From a virus: a stretch of DNA of 64,000 nt. Below the pieces are notes generated by a model that worked only from the letters and a program-made list of their open reading frames with translations, made no database searches and had not been told where the DNA came from. The translations under genes and the position numbers were made by a program. Positions within the stretch are counted from its first letter, which is position 1, and the number at the start of each line of letters is the position of its first letter. This document shows positions 37,401 through 46,782 of this stretch, piece after piece. The stretch covers positions 29,229 through 93,228 of IMG/VR virus record IMGVR_UViG_3300023174_003158. One strand, 5' to 3'.

Positions 37401-40400
37401 CAATAACGCAAATGGACTTAAATTACCACTACTACCATCAATTTTATTTAAATAATCAGTGTAGTTTGGTTTTTTAATTTGCGACTTATCAAAGTAACCA
37501 TAGTTAGGCGCATTCCATAATAATCTTGTTGACCCATTATAAACTGATGGATTTCCAATTAACGAAGCACCCGCAACTAATCCATTATTTTCAACCATCG
37601 AATCAATAATTTGATTTTGGTCTCCTCCCCATGATGGTAATGTATAGTATTTGTTATCACCTGGTAATAACACACTCCAAGTAAATAAATTCAAAGTGGT
37701 AGGAATTATTGATGGAGGAACTAATTGAGTTAGATTTAAATTTGATTTTGTGAAATTAAATAACTTTAACCCACCATTTATAGATTCTTGTATTTCTTGG
37801 TCGCTAAATGTTTTATAAAGATTATAACCCCTATAAAAATAATTAAACTCATCTATTAATTTGGGGAAAAACCCTGTTTGAATTGTGGTTGCATTTGTTG
37901 TAACCGCTTCAAGTTGAATGGTTGTTCCGGTTTTTCCGTTAACCGTTAATATATATTTTTTTTGAGGATTACTTGATACGGGGTCAAAGTTTTTTTTGTA
38001 GTCAGTGTCAGCCCATATAGTACTTGAAAGTATATCATTACCGGTCTGTATAAAATTCTTATATCTATACCATAGAGAGCCGATTTTTAATATCCAAGCA
38101 TACGGTAACTTATGTATAGACGCAAACTTTTTAAGATTTGCAAACATATAATCCAAATCACTAAGACTTGTTCCCTTAGTCTTTAACCTCTCCCTTAACG
38201 ATATTAATGGTAATGAATTTATAAACAAATACGACGATTCCAAATATGGGTAATCAAGACCTGATTTTTCTGCGGCAACACCTTCAACAATTGAATTTAT
38301 AAAAAACGGAGTATTCAACATTGATGTTGTTGTCCTTATTGGTAAATTTTGTGTCAGAGCCCCAAAGTTTGTTGCGTTTTGGTTTTTAGGGGTTGTAAAA
38401 TAACAAAACCCTTCACTAGGCACAAATTGTGATGGTGTTCTTTTATAGTAAAAATCTTTAATAAAACTGGTTAAACTCTGTGGTGAATACGCATTTGCAA
38501 TCGCCAATGGATTTGAAACTTCCATATACGAAAAATTAGTAACCGGTCTATTTGTTGTGTAATTATTAATATCGTTAAAGTCGGATATTATATTAGTTTG
38601 TTCGTTTATTAAAAGAGTTTTTGTTGTGTTATAAAGAGAATTTTGATTTGGTACATCTACAACATTTTTACTAACCCAATCTTCATTTGTAAACGGTACC
38701 GTATCTAAAACTATTGGTTTATTTGTATATGTAGATTTAACGATAATATCTAACTTAGACCTATCAACCTTTGAGGTTGTTTGTTTACCCAAATTTTCAG
38801 TGGTTAAAAGTTTGTTTGGTTGGTCCGTCATACTTTTAATATACGGAGTTACAAATATATCTTTTATAAAATTTTTCCACGAATCACTATGCCCGTCTCT
38901 TGAAAATGATTTAAGGGATTCAATATAATCTTCAGCCTTAAACGCATACTCTTTTAACTTCATATTCAATGATGGATTGCTAACACCCAAGGTATCTAAG
39001 ATATTCGAAGATTCAACATCACTAATTAATTGTATTAAATTTTCAAACTCGGAACCTGATTTTTCTGTAATTCTAGCATAGTTTTCATATCTAGAAGTTA
39101 AAAATTGTCTTTCCCAAATTTCATAAAAATATTTAATTTCTTGTTTGTTTGCATATATAACATCACTTTGCGGAAACTCTATCGCATTAATATTAAGTAA
39201 TGGGGTAAATTCTGCAACATCACTTGGGGTTGGTGTTGAAGGTGCTTGATTTGTTTTTGTAATACCGTTTATCAACTCTTCAACAAATTCAACCTCGGGC
39301 CATTTGTCATAGTTATAAGCCTGAGTCCTATTAATCTCAGATGGGTCTCCCGGATATTTTATTTGATATTTATTTTTTTCGTCAAGAGATTCCACAAAAT
39401 ATTGCGGCCAAGGGAATACCGGAATTTGAGATAACCCAGAATTCGAAGAGTTTTCTGTAGTTGTTTGAACTACATTTTTTGTTTCTACGCTCGGCACAGA
39501 ACTTGTATTATTTAATATCGCAGATTTTCTAACCGGGTCTAACCTGACATTCCAAGCCTTCGTATGCACGTCATCTAAAAGTCTTATAAAACCTTCCGCC
39601 GACGCCATAATAATTGCAATAATATTTCTAACCGTAGGTGTAAACCCTAATCCGGTTTTTTTATCTTCAATTTTATCCCTTAATTCTTTCGTTATTTTAG
39701 TTTCATATTCAGACAATATTTTATTAGCAGTTGCATTCATCTCATTAACAATTTGCTTAAATCTGTCTTTACCGTCAATCACAAAAAAATACGGTTTTTC
39801 AATTACTATTGATGGTCCCTTATTAACCGCTGTAGTATATTTTTCTCCCGGTGCTGATTGACTAAAAATACTTTTTGCAACATCCCCAACACTTCCAACA
39901 ACCTTTGGTTTAAATAAATTCTTATACCTTGAGATTAATTGTTCGACTTGAAAAACCGTTGGGGATACAATACCATCTTGTTCGGTTGTGGTTCTTTCCC
40001 AATCTATTTTATCCGGAGTTGTTGTTGCCGTCAAACAAGATGCGGTTATTTTATTCGTAATTGGGTTAGAACCATTCTTACCCAACGTTGGGTTTTCATC
40101 TAAAACTTTATTATAATTGCTTATATCCCCGGTAACTTTAGAAAATACTTTAACCTCATCTTCATCCTTAATCTCGTCTTTATATGCATAATAATATGTT
40201 CCATCAATACCAATAAATGGTTTTGGGTTCACATATTGAGAAAAAAACGAATTGGGGTCGGAATAAACAATCCCATAAATATTTTTTAATTTTTCTTGAT
40301 AATTTCGAATATCAGTTAAAGGTTGCACATCCGCCTTTTTAAAATTATCCATTATTGTATCTTCAAATTTTTGAAGTTTATCCATTAATTGTTGAATAGT

Positions 40401-41390
40401 TAGTTCGGGAACATTTTTGTCAATCAATCCCTTTACCTTGTATTCATTATAAACTTCCAATATTTTTTGATAACCTTTTTCAACGAACATTTGTTTTACA
40501 ACCGTTTGCTTACTATTACTACTATTTTGTGATATCTCACTTTGCTGAGATGCCTGAGCCTTTAAAGAACTTGATGGGGTTGCGGTAGATGTTGAGTTTG
40601 ATATGTCAAACCTTGACGAATACATATGGGGTGTTCCCATAACAAAACCCATGGTAATCTCATTTAGTATATTATATTTGTATCCCTGAAATTCTAAATC
40701 TATTCGATAATTCCCCCCCATACTGTTAAAATTCGCATTAAACTTTGTTAGGTTTAACTGATATCTAACGGCCTGCCCGAAATAACCTTTTAAAGTTAAA
40801 TAAAATGGTGGATACGGTAGGTGAAAAAATGCTGAGTATGGTGAATTTTCCCCTAATTGAAACAACGCCCTTCCTTGAACGTCCTCCAATGACATTGTTA
40901 CTGTAGGTATGAACGAACCCGAAATTTTAACATTAATACTGGTTATTCCTAATAGTCCATTATCTATCGACCCTTGACCTCCGTCACTTGACACATCTAA
41001 TCTATTATATCCTCTCTCCCCATTAGATGGGGGTATATATGTGGAATTAATTTGATTAGAACCGTTACCTTGGGTTGTCCCCTTTCCGGTTAGTTCATCG
41101 TAATATTGTGTTGTAAATTCACGCCCATTATTTGGTTTTAAAAAATTAAGTTTGGCAATAGATATTGTTCTTATTTTATCCGGAGACGACCCAACGTTAA
41201 GTTTAGTTCTTGGTAACAATTCCGCTTCCAAATTAGCATACATAACCATATTTTCATGGTCTACCAATCTCTCAGATATTTTACCTTTACTGTCTTTAAT
41301 TTTATTAGGGTCAACAAGTATAATATTGTTATAATCGAAATCTACTAAAATATTACCACTTTGGTCTCCTTTTATTGAATCACCTGCCAT
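34446..41390 (-). CDS. Giant putative baseplate hub protein (2314 aa)
   Basis: The largest gene in the window. About residues 155-250 hold a beta domain (SGSFIPTVTMSLEDVQGRA, then PYPPFYLTLKGYFGQ and YRIDLEFQGYKYN) of the kind found in hub or tube-cap proteins. Around 1900 a segment PYFITDVSHVITPGTFQTSF looks like the ring-forming part of gp27/gpD-type hubs. A separate alpha-rich domain spans about 2000-2150. A TPTPTPTPS linker near 2178 leads to a C-terminal Ig-like sandwich. It follows the gp53-like gene, so hub identity is supported by place and partial resemblance. T4 gp27 is only 391 aa, hence large insertions or fusions. No lysozyme motif was recognised. Confidence 0.65.
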   Translation of the reverse strand: MAGDSIKGDQSGNILVDFDYNNIILVDPNKIKDSKGKISERLVDHENMVMYANLEAELLPRTKLNVGSSPDKIRTISIAKLNFLKPNNGREFTTQYYDELTGKGTTQGNGSNQINSTYIPPSNGERGYNRLDVSSDGGQGSIDNGLLGITSINVKISGSFIPTVTMSLEDVQGRALFQLGENSPYSAFFHLPYPPFYLTLKGYFGQAVRYQLNLTKFNANFNSMGGNYRIDLEFQGYKYNILNEITMGFVMGTPHMYSSRFDISNSTSTATPSSSLKAQASQQSEISQNSSNSKQTVVKQMFVEKGYQKILEVYNEYKVKGLIDKNVPELTIQQLMDKLQKFEDTIMDNFKKADVQPLTDIRNYQEKLKNIYGIVYSDPNSFFSQYVNPKPFIGIDGTYYYAYKDEIKDEDEVKVFSKVTGDISNYNKVLDENPTLGKNGSNPITNKITASCLTATTTPDKIDWERTTTEQDGIVSPTVFQVEQLISRYKNLFKPKVVGSVGDVAKSIFSQSAPGEKYTTAVNKGPSIVIEKPYFFVIDGKDRFKQIVNEMNATANKILSEYETKITKELRDKIEDKKTGLGFTPTVRNIIAIIMASAEGFIRLLDDVHTKAWNVRLDPVRKSAILNNTSSVPSVETKNVVQTTTENSSNSGLSQIPVFPWPQYFVESLDEKNKYQIKYPGDPSEINRTQAYNYDKWPEVEFVEELINGITKTNQAPSTPTPSDVAEFTPLLNINAIEFPQSDVIYANKQEIKYFYEIWERQFLTSRYENYARITEKSGSEFENLIQLISDVESSNILDTLGVSNPSLNMKLKEYAFKAEDYIESLKSFSRDGHSDSWKNFIKDIFVTPYIKSMTDQPNKLLTTENLGKQTTSKVDRSKLDIIVKSTYTNKPIVLDTVPFTNEDWVSKNVVDVPNQNSLYNTTKTLLINEQTNIISDFNDINNYTTNRPVTNFSYMEVSNPLAIANAYSPQSLTSFIKDFYYKRTPSQFVPSEGFCYFTTPKNQNATNFGALTQNLPIRTTTSMLNTPFFINSIVEGVAAEKSGLDYPYLESSYLFINSLPLISLRERLKTKGTSLSDLDYMFANLKKFASIHKLPYAWILKIGSLWYRYKNFIQTGNDILSSTIWADTDYKKNFDPVSSNPQKKYILTVNGKTGTTIQLEAVTTNATTIQTGFFPKLIDEFNYFYRGYNLYKTFSDQEIQESINGGLKLFNFTKSNLNLTQLVPPSIIPTTLNLFTWSVLLPGDNKYYTLPSWGGDQNQIIDSMVENNGLVAGASLIGNPSVYNGSTRLLWNAPNYGYFDKSQIKKPNYTDYLNKIDGSSGNLSPFALLNKDEYSKIEDIFSVFDKSMLDTFETEFLNFSKSAKNAQTLGKSQSILFKDPANASITFTNFQLLFRNLMTLRTKNNKESEEQYFTNSITEQFTTYNNIIEDFLNYDVILKLGNPSNYDRFIFDSVLLHLSGTPSSFVTYLETPEIFKPYLAGTLPSVNGGVTLRASQALSVANNQAWNELYLSVGFSTINELVYKDSGSYITDFFIDNNIEFTADNVKKLASIIKIYATQKLVDSKMNSSKFFKLLNDYFKSCNKLQNDSLNRVLTKIRKTLPNYSEAPEKTINSSVSGNQPKVDIWENLKALNDKWIAGGDFTSKTFLEDILMLDKASRNVGDTLYIDIFSLRDFLSEKSNIGAMSVYSCIANILIFNKFTIMNLPSYVNFYNKQDVDGTDQVKLESTSKFADNMWGTFLGVDYRESGPKLVCFFTGTPSRYLDLDESKNFLFRSDGIQLDKSNPLNESQEGKKDYALSNRCVGFNVDIGIRNQNVFHSFNVSQAAGKGTSESISTLYNMMQQAGGRNTSTQNVSLYNYYSQRSYGCEVVGFGNAMIQPTMYFNLKHVPMFNGPYFITDVSHVITPGTFQTSFNGTRQGVYDLPSIDTYLQSINQNLLTKLEQLVKNSNEETQTSNSSGLQNNAGQTIQSSSNAPDTENSCKPDTSYTTYVVTASTANSINQNNLTQAIKRAGVSNELGAAIFILCYLRTYKENVFNGYNNNYSMVTLDKKYQTTLDSNPGFVNKTYCCISSKAISTTKSIAIINFKTLDLFVGFMKSILQPKINQIKDMGIYKFYYCSEWQDNFITVENFNAGKDTTYKKTLDDINSALSLIKDPLTGFDLGSETDIKKFVYGKSYTPTPTPTPSQVVNPTPQNVVSTLTIERIKAGNNDTKITFKVASNVGKWKISDIKFNLPSNSPVGIRDGSTGSRVTDEQWYVNPYGLVVQLNPTNRLLSGSYNFSFQVTVIPITSNGDPDTTRSTKYEIITSNVVIP

Positions 41391-41421
41391 AAATTATTTT
41401 TTTATTTTAAATCGAATTTTT

Positions 41422-41745
41422 TTATCTACCATAGTAATAAAAATGATTTTCTAACGACCCTTTGTAGTCTTGCAATGATGCCAATAATGGGAAGGGGACA
41501 ACTAATATCGTACCATCCGGTATTCCATTTTCTAACCCACCATATTGCGGATTTGCTTGTTGTATTAACCACCCAAAAAATGGTGACCCATAATATTCTT
41601 GAGATATCTTATCTAACCTACTTTTACCTAGTTTGTAGACATATGTTTTATCTGTCGTTTTTTGTGGTATAATAACATAAGGTACAACGGTTTGACGACC
41701 ATTAATTAAAAAATCCGTATATCTATTGTAATATTGTAATGGCAT
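41422..41745 (-). CDS. gp53: Baseplate wedge protein, gp53 / LysM-like (107 aa)
   Basis: Consists mostly of one LysM-like fold: VYKLGKSRLDKISQEYYGS, FFGWLIQQANPQYGG and PDGTILVVPF, the pattern of tail protein X and the LysM part of T4 gp53. T4 gp53 (196 aa) clamps neighbouring wedges; this protein would be its core only. The start overlaps the stop of the 1666-aa gene by one base (TAATG), so the two are translated together and probably meet in the baseplate. Confidence 0.75.
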   Translation of the reverse strand: MPLQYYNRYTDFLINGRQTVVPYVIIPQKTTDKTYVYKLGKSRLDKISQEYYGSPFFGWLIQQANPQYGGLENGIPDGTILVVPFPLLASLQDYKGSLENHFYYYGR

Positions 41746-44700
41746 TAGTTAAGTTTTACTTTACAAACAACCGTACTCACAGACCCAACTGTTGCTAAAT
41801 CAGCCCATGTGTTGGTTGTTTTATATTCATTATCAATCACCCCAAGTGATTTAATTAATTTTTCTCTCGCCTCCTTAAATCCAACTTCAGCACCTTGTTG
41901 TTCTGTTGTGAATGTGAATTCATAACCTTTTAATTTTGCAGATTGAAATGGAGAATATGTTATATAATTTTTCAACACGGTTGTTTCCATAGTATTTAAA
42001 AAAGCCGAAGTAACTTTATTTTCTTTTTCAAAGATAGGTCTAACTGAATTAAAATAACCATCAAATTGATTTTCTAAATCCATTTGACCGTTACCAAATA
42101 AATCTTTGTTAGTTAATATATTTCCAATTATTTTTTGTTTAAAAGACGCGTATTTTGTTTTATCAATAATTTCTTGAGAAATTATGAAATATTCTCTTTG
42201 GAAGACTTTATCGCTAAACTTAGTATCTTCCGAATAATAATTAAAAATTCCTTCAGTTATTAATTTTTCTCCATAAACTAATACTCCTGGTTTTTTACTT
42301 TCAGTAAAACTTGTTTCAGCTTCAATTAAATTGTTAAAATCAATTATATTACCTACAATTATATTTGTATCGCCTTCAAGTTCTTTATAAGTATCCGTAT
42401 ACTTACTATCACTAACTTTTGTTGTTGGAGTCGTCACATAAATTTTAACAAACCCATTTGATTCTTGGAATCCATCTGTACCAGATATATTTGTTTGACC
42501 CAACAAAACAACATTGTTCTTGGCACAATTGTTTATTAATTGTTGTTCCACGGAAACCAAAGATTGTGTCATAACATTTAAAGAACTTTGGAAGTTTACT
42601 TTTAACTCATTAATAACCTTTTTATAACTCTCTTTTAATGCTCTAATAACTTTGTCAGAAAAATCTTTTCTATTATCCGGAGTTCCTTTAATAAATTTTA
42701 TTAACCCTGCCTCATCATTTGTAATATTTTTAACATATTCAGAAAAAATACTTTCTATCGTTTTTTCCAAATCTTTAGGTTTACCAAACAAATTAACATC
42801 TTTTGATGTGTTATACGCCAACCTTCCTTCTTGATAAATCCTATTTGAACTCCAAACCTCCCTAACCGCGTTATTGTATTGTGCCAAAATTTCTTTATTT
42901 TTATTTAAAACCGAAGTAAAATAATCTTGAGCCGATTGTATAAAACCGTTCATATATAATCTATACTCAATAGTTCCCGTTTCCCCACTTTCAGTTGTTG
43001 TTGCCGACAATACTGTACCTATGGTTTGATTGTTTGTAGATGTTTGTGGTGTCGCCCCAAGTTTTATATTTGGTGGTGGTACAGTAATGTTAAAGTAATC
43101 TAACAAGTCCTTATCTATGACTTGATAACTTGTATCCGTAACATCAGCCCTATCATCGTAAATCTCGGTATTCGCATAATAGTTAAAACTTAATGCGTTC
43201 TGTATCTTATCAACCGCCCCTGCCAAACCTTGTCCTCCAATAAATTTGAAACTAAGTGTTACGTTAGCAATCATTGGTTGAACTCCAATCCCTTCCGGAT
43301 TTATATCTAACCCTTCATATGTTAATTGCAAATTATCAGGTATTATTTTAGTGTGATAAAAATCCCCAACCCTTAAAATTAAAACCGGTGGAGCACCAAA
43401 TGCGGTATTACTCGCATTATTATATTCCAACTTACCCCCTTCTTGAATCACAGGTATTGTATCTCCGGGTCTTAAACATTGTTGTAAAAATGTTAAACGA
43501 GAATTTAAACCTTCGGGTGTCATTGAGTGGAACGCGGGGTTGAAAAATTTAAGTTTTTCTCTTAAATTATCATACACCATTGGCGTTTGTTCCTTAACCA
43601 CTTCAAAATAATCACACTCAGATAATAAACTTCTCAAAATTCTTTTTGAAACATTATCTCTAATAACTGTCCTTTCTATTTCATCAGTTACCGTAACTGA
43701 ATCAACTTCTGTTTTTGGTACGTCGACTTCGGTTGTAAATGACGACGCCGGGACTCCGGCCTGTGTTACTACATCAGGAACTGGGTTAGGTGTTATATTA
43801 ACCGTTATATCACTTATAACCGCTCTTCTACAAGCCATTGCTCTTATAGTAAAAACATCTTTTTGTGGTACTGAGGTGTCTCCTTTTTCATCACTACAGT
43901 TTTGAGCGTTTATGGTAATTTGATTTCCATTACCATCAAACGCTTGTGGTGACCCTGTCTCTCCAAGCGCATTCCCAATTATAAATAATAACCTTTTTTC
44001 ATTATAAAAAGTTTTAGTTCTTTCATGGTCTATAAAAAATTGTTTTAGTGAATTTATCCTTCTCACCGACAATTTTTTATTATACGATTGTGTTGCAGGC
44101 GCTGAAGCACTTCCATCTATTTTTATCGTTATTGTATTTTGAGCTCCCGGATATTTTGTAAGTAGTTCACCAATTTTAATTGCCAATTGGTCTAATTTAT
44201 TATAATTTGGTGTTACTACCGTAGAAAAAAACGTTCTTGTATCCGCACATTTAGTCGCATATGTATTTATGTTTGCAGGGGTTGTATATGTTGTATATGT
44301 AGATTTAAAGTTTAATGCGTCTTGATTTGGTTTTGGTATATCGTTCTCAAAATACCCACCAATGTTTTTGTAGTCCGATAAGGTAGGTATTGAATCGGGT
44401 ATTCCCGGTTCTGTTTTTTCCGCGACCGCATCAATATTTGTTGTTACTTGTTGTTTGGTATATTTAATCCTTTCAACCGGAACTTGTCTTGTTTGTATTT
44501 CTTTTTGAATTTCTAAAATATCATTTGGATTAACATTGTAATATTTTTTAGCCAAATCATATAAATCATATTTTCTACATCCCGCAAAAAAAGATTCTAA
44601 TATCGAATCAATTCTTTCTTTATTATTCTCATTTGCTAATACTTTATTAACAACAACGTTCAATGATGACGGATGGTCGACAATAATTTTCCAAGATAAT

Positions 44701-46745
44701 GAACCTGTTCTACTTGTATTATTATACGTATACACCGGTTCAGGTCTACCTAAAAAATCTGTCGATTTCCAGTTCGCCGTAGACCCCTCAGTAAATTTTA
44801 ATTCATATGGCGGAAACCACATAACTCTACCCCCATTAGGTCCTCTCTCACATATTGGTAAATCAGACACCGTATATCCCGGTCTATTTGATGTTCTCCA
44901 CGCCAAATTTTCAAGTGAAAACATATACTTTTTAGCGTATTGACCGTCATTACCGGTTACCAAATTAGTTGAATCTTGACCTCCCTCCCTTTTGTTTGGT
45001 GCGATATTAAGATTATATGTTTTATCTAAAACGGAATATGCGAATCTTCTACCCTCAGTTGTAATTCCATCAGTTTTTTGTAAATCATTATATTGAAGAT
45101 ACGGAGTGTCTTTTGTAAAAACTCTACAATACTCCGAACCCTTTTCTTGTCCTATATCACCAACATACGTCAAAACTTTTGAACCTTTAGTCATTTCTCT
45201 ATATCCATCATGAAAAATCTTACTAACTTGGTCTATAGCGTTTCCAACATGTTGATATCTTTTTGAGCCGTCAGGTTGACTATTTACAAGTCTTTGTGTT
45301 TCATCAAGTATTGACCCAGGTTTAAATTCTAATTTTGTCGATTCCGTAGGTCCAAATGAGGCACTTTTAAAATCCGCGTTTTCTCTAATAACATCACCTC
45401 CCGGCCCAACATACTTACCCGCATTGCCCTTATACTTCGGTGATACCCATGTAAACCCTCCTTCAATACCTCCTCCATCACTATATATCGGCCCGTTCGC
45501 ACCTAATTTAATATTTTTACTTACCTCACCTTCATATAACTTCGCCAATTCTGTAGGTCCGTAAACGGGTGCCTGTACCTCTCTACCAAACTCGTCAACC
45601 GGTAACGAACCACTTGGTGACATCGCTCTTGACGGTTCCGAGTTTGTTGACCCTATATAAAAATCACTATTGTCAGACCTACCACCCGTAATTGCACCTG
45701 AAACTCTATCTAAGAAATTTCTTTCGTAATTAGGTTTAAATTTATTAAAATCTAAATTTTTAAATAATCTTGCTTTTTGACCCGCCCCTGTATTGTTTAA
45801 AAACAATTGGGAACCTGATTTAGGAGCACCTAATATTTGTCCTAACACAGTTTGACCTATTGTTTTATTATATGCGTTCTGTAATTGTTGTATTGTAGTT
45901 GGTTGACCCGGATTAATTGATGGGTCAAAATATGAACCGGGTATTGTTGAAATTGGTACTATACTTCCGGCAAGTCTAAGTGCCAAATCAGATGCTGCAA
46001 CAATTGGGTTTAATGGTGCGGTAATTTGATAATTTGGTTCAATTAATGGTATTGTCCCGGTAACTAAACCTAACACATCAGTACCACTATTTGCATTAAA
46101 AATGTTTGCCCTACCAATTGTTTTCTTTTTAATTTCTCGAGCAATTCTATCTTGAAATTCTTTTCTTAACACATTCGCACCTAATTTAGCAAGAAACGAA
46201 TCTTGTGATAAACTTCCATTACTACCTCTAGGATTTGCACCTAATAATATAGATGCGGGAGCATAAAACGAAGAAACGAAAGTTGTTGGATATGGTTGGG
46301 CGTTTGATTGGTTTTGTCTTGTTATTGTAAAAATATCAAGACTTGCAATATCCTCAGCAGAATCAATTACATTTGTTCCGTCACCATATGGGTTTAATCT
46401 TTTCCATTCAGGAGCTTCGTTTATACCTGATTGTAATAACTGAACGTCATCAAAACCATATTCTCCTTCATTTGAATTTGTGTTTTGTAATGTATTTGGG
46501 TCTCTAACTTGTTCGTATCCATTATTTGCTCCATATTGGTTTAATGGGTATAATGTGTTTGCAAAGGTTGGTTGGTCTATTAACTCGTCCGGACTGTCAA
46601 TAACCGGTAAGTCAGATTGTATAATTTCATAAGTTGTTGGCGGATTAACCCTTCTTGGCGACTTTGGGTATGGTGCCAAATTTCTAACTATCAACCTATT
46701 TCTAAAGGTTTGTGATGAAGGGAAATCTAAAGGACTATTTGCCAT
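41745..46745 (-). CDS. Large baseplate protein with OmpA-like and tube-initiator-like segments (1666 aa)
   Basis: The N-terminal 700 residues are Pro/Gly/Asn-rich without a recognised fold. About 845-930 contain ITIKIDGSASAP and YNKKLSVRRINSLKQFF, the order of an OmpA-C peptidoglycan-binding domain. About 1115-1168 carry GAPPVLILRVGDFYH then NPEGIGVQPMIANVTLSFKF, resembling contractile-injection tube or gp48/gp54-type proteins that begin the tail tube. The C-terminal quarter is charged and helical. It lies between the tape measure and gp53-like genes. An OmpA-like fold in a baseplate could bind cell wall during penetration; that is inference. Confidence 0.65.
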   Translation of the reverse strand: MANSPLDFPSSQTFRNRLIVRNLAPYPKSPRRVNPPTTYEIIQSDLPVIDSPDELIDQPTFANTLYPLNQYGANNGYEQVRDPNTLQNTNSNEGEYGFDDVQLLQSGINEAPEWKRLNPYGDGTNVIDSAEDIASLDIFTITRQNQSNAQPYPTTFVSSFYAPASILLGANPRGSNGSLSQDSFLAKLGANVLRKEFQDRIAREIKKKTIGRANIFNANSGTDVLGLVTGTIPLIEPNYQITAPLNPIVAASDLALRLAGSIVPISTIPGSYFDPSINPGQPTTIQQLQNAYNKTIGQTVLGQILGAPKSGSQLFLNNTGAGQKARLFKNLDFNKFKPNYERNFLDRVSGAITGGRSDNSDFYIGSTNSEPSRAMSPSGSLPVDEFGREVQAPVYGPTELAKLYEGEVSKNIKLGANGPIYSDGGGIEGGFTWVSPKYKGNAGKYVGPGGDVIRENADFKSASFGPTESTKLEFKPGSILDETQRLVNSQPDGSKRYQHVGNAIDQVSKIFHDGYREMTKGSKVLTYVGDIGQEKGSEYCRVFTKDTPYLQYNDLQKTDGITTEGRRFAYSVLDKTYNLNIAPNKREGGQDSTNLVTGNDGQYAKKYMFSLENLAWRTSNRPGYTVSDLPICERGPNGGRVMWFPPYELKFTEGSTANWKSTDFLGRPEPVYTYNNTSRTGSLSWKIIVDHPSSLNVVVNKVLANENNKERIDSILESFFAGCRKYDLYDLAKKYYNVNPNDILEIQKEIQTRQVPVERIKYTKQQVTTNIDAVAEKTEPGIPDSIPTLSDYKNIGGYFENDIPKPNQDALNFKSTYTTYTTPANINTYATKCADTRTFFSTVVTPNYNKLDQLAIKIGELLTKYPGAQNTITIKIDGSASAPATQSYNKKLSVRRINSLKQFFIDHERTKTFYNEKRLLFIIGNALGETGSPQAFDGNGNQITINAQNCSDEKGDTSVPQKDVFTIRAMACRRAVISDITVNITPNPVPDVVTQAGVPASSFTTEVDVPKTEVDSVTVTDEIERTVIRDNVSKRILRSLLSECDYFEVVKEQTPMVYDNLREKLKFFNPAFHSMTPEGLNSRLTFLQQCLRPGDTIPVIQEGGKLEYNNASNTAFGAPPVLILRVGDFYHTKIIPDNLQLTYEGLDINPEGIGVQPMIANVTLSFKFIGGQGLAGAVDKIQNALSFNYYANTEIYDDRADVTDTSYQVIDKDLLDYFNITVPPPNIKLGATPQTSTNNQTIGTVLSATTTESGETGTIEYRLYMNGFIQSAQDYFTSVLNKNKEILAQYNNAVREVWSSNRIYQEGRLAYNTSKDVNLFGKPKDLEKTIESIFSEYVKNITNDEAGLIKFIKGTPDNRKDFSDKVIRALKESYKKVINELKVNFQSSLNVMTQSLVSVEQQLINNCAKNNVVLLGQTNISGTDGFQESNGFVKIYVTTPTTKVSDSKYTDTYKELEGDTNIIVGNIIDFNNLIEAETSFTESKKPGVLVYGEKLITEGIFNYYSEDTKFSDKVFQREYFIISQEIIDKTKYASFKQKIIGNILTNKDLFGNGQMDLENQFDGYFNSVRPIFEKENKVTSAFLNTMETTVLKNYITYSPFQSAKLKGYEFTFTTEQQGAEVGFKEAREKLIKSLGVIDNEYKTTNTWADLATVGSVSTVVCKVKLN

Positions 46746-46759
46746 TAACGTGTTTTATA

Positions 46760-46766
46760 ATAAATA
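46760..46766 (-). promoter_or_regulatory. TATTTAT box upstream of the 1666-aa gene
   Basis: Ends 14 nt before the ATG at 46745. Confidence 0.55.
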
Positions 46767-46782
46767 GATTAAGTTGTTTTTT

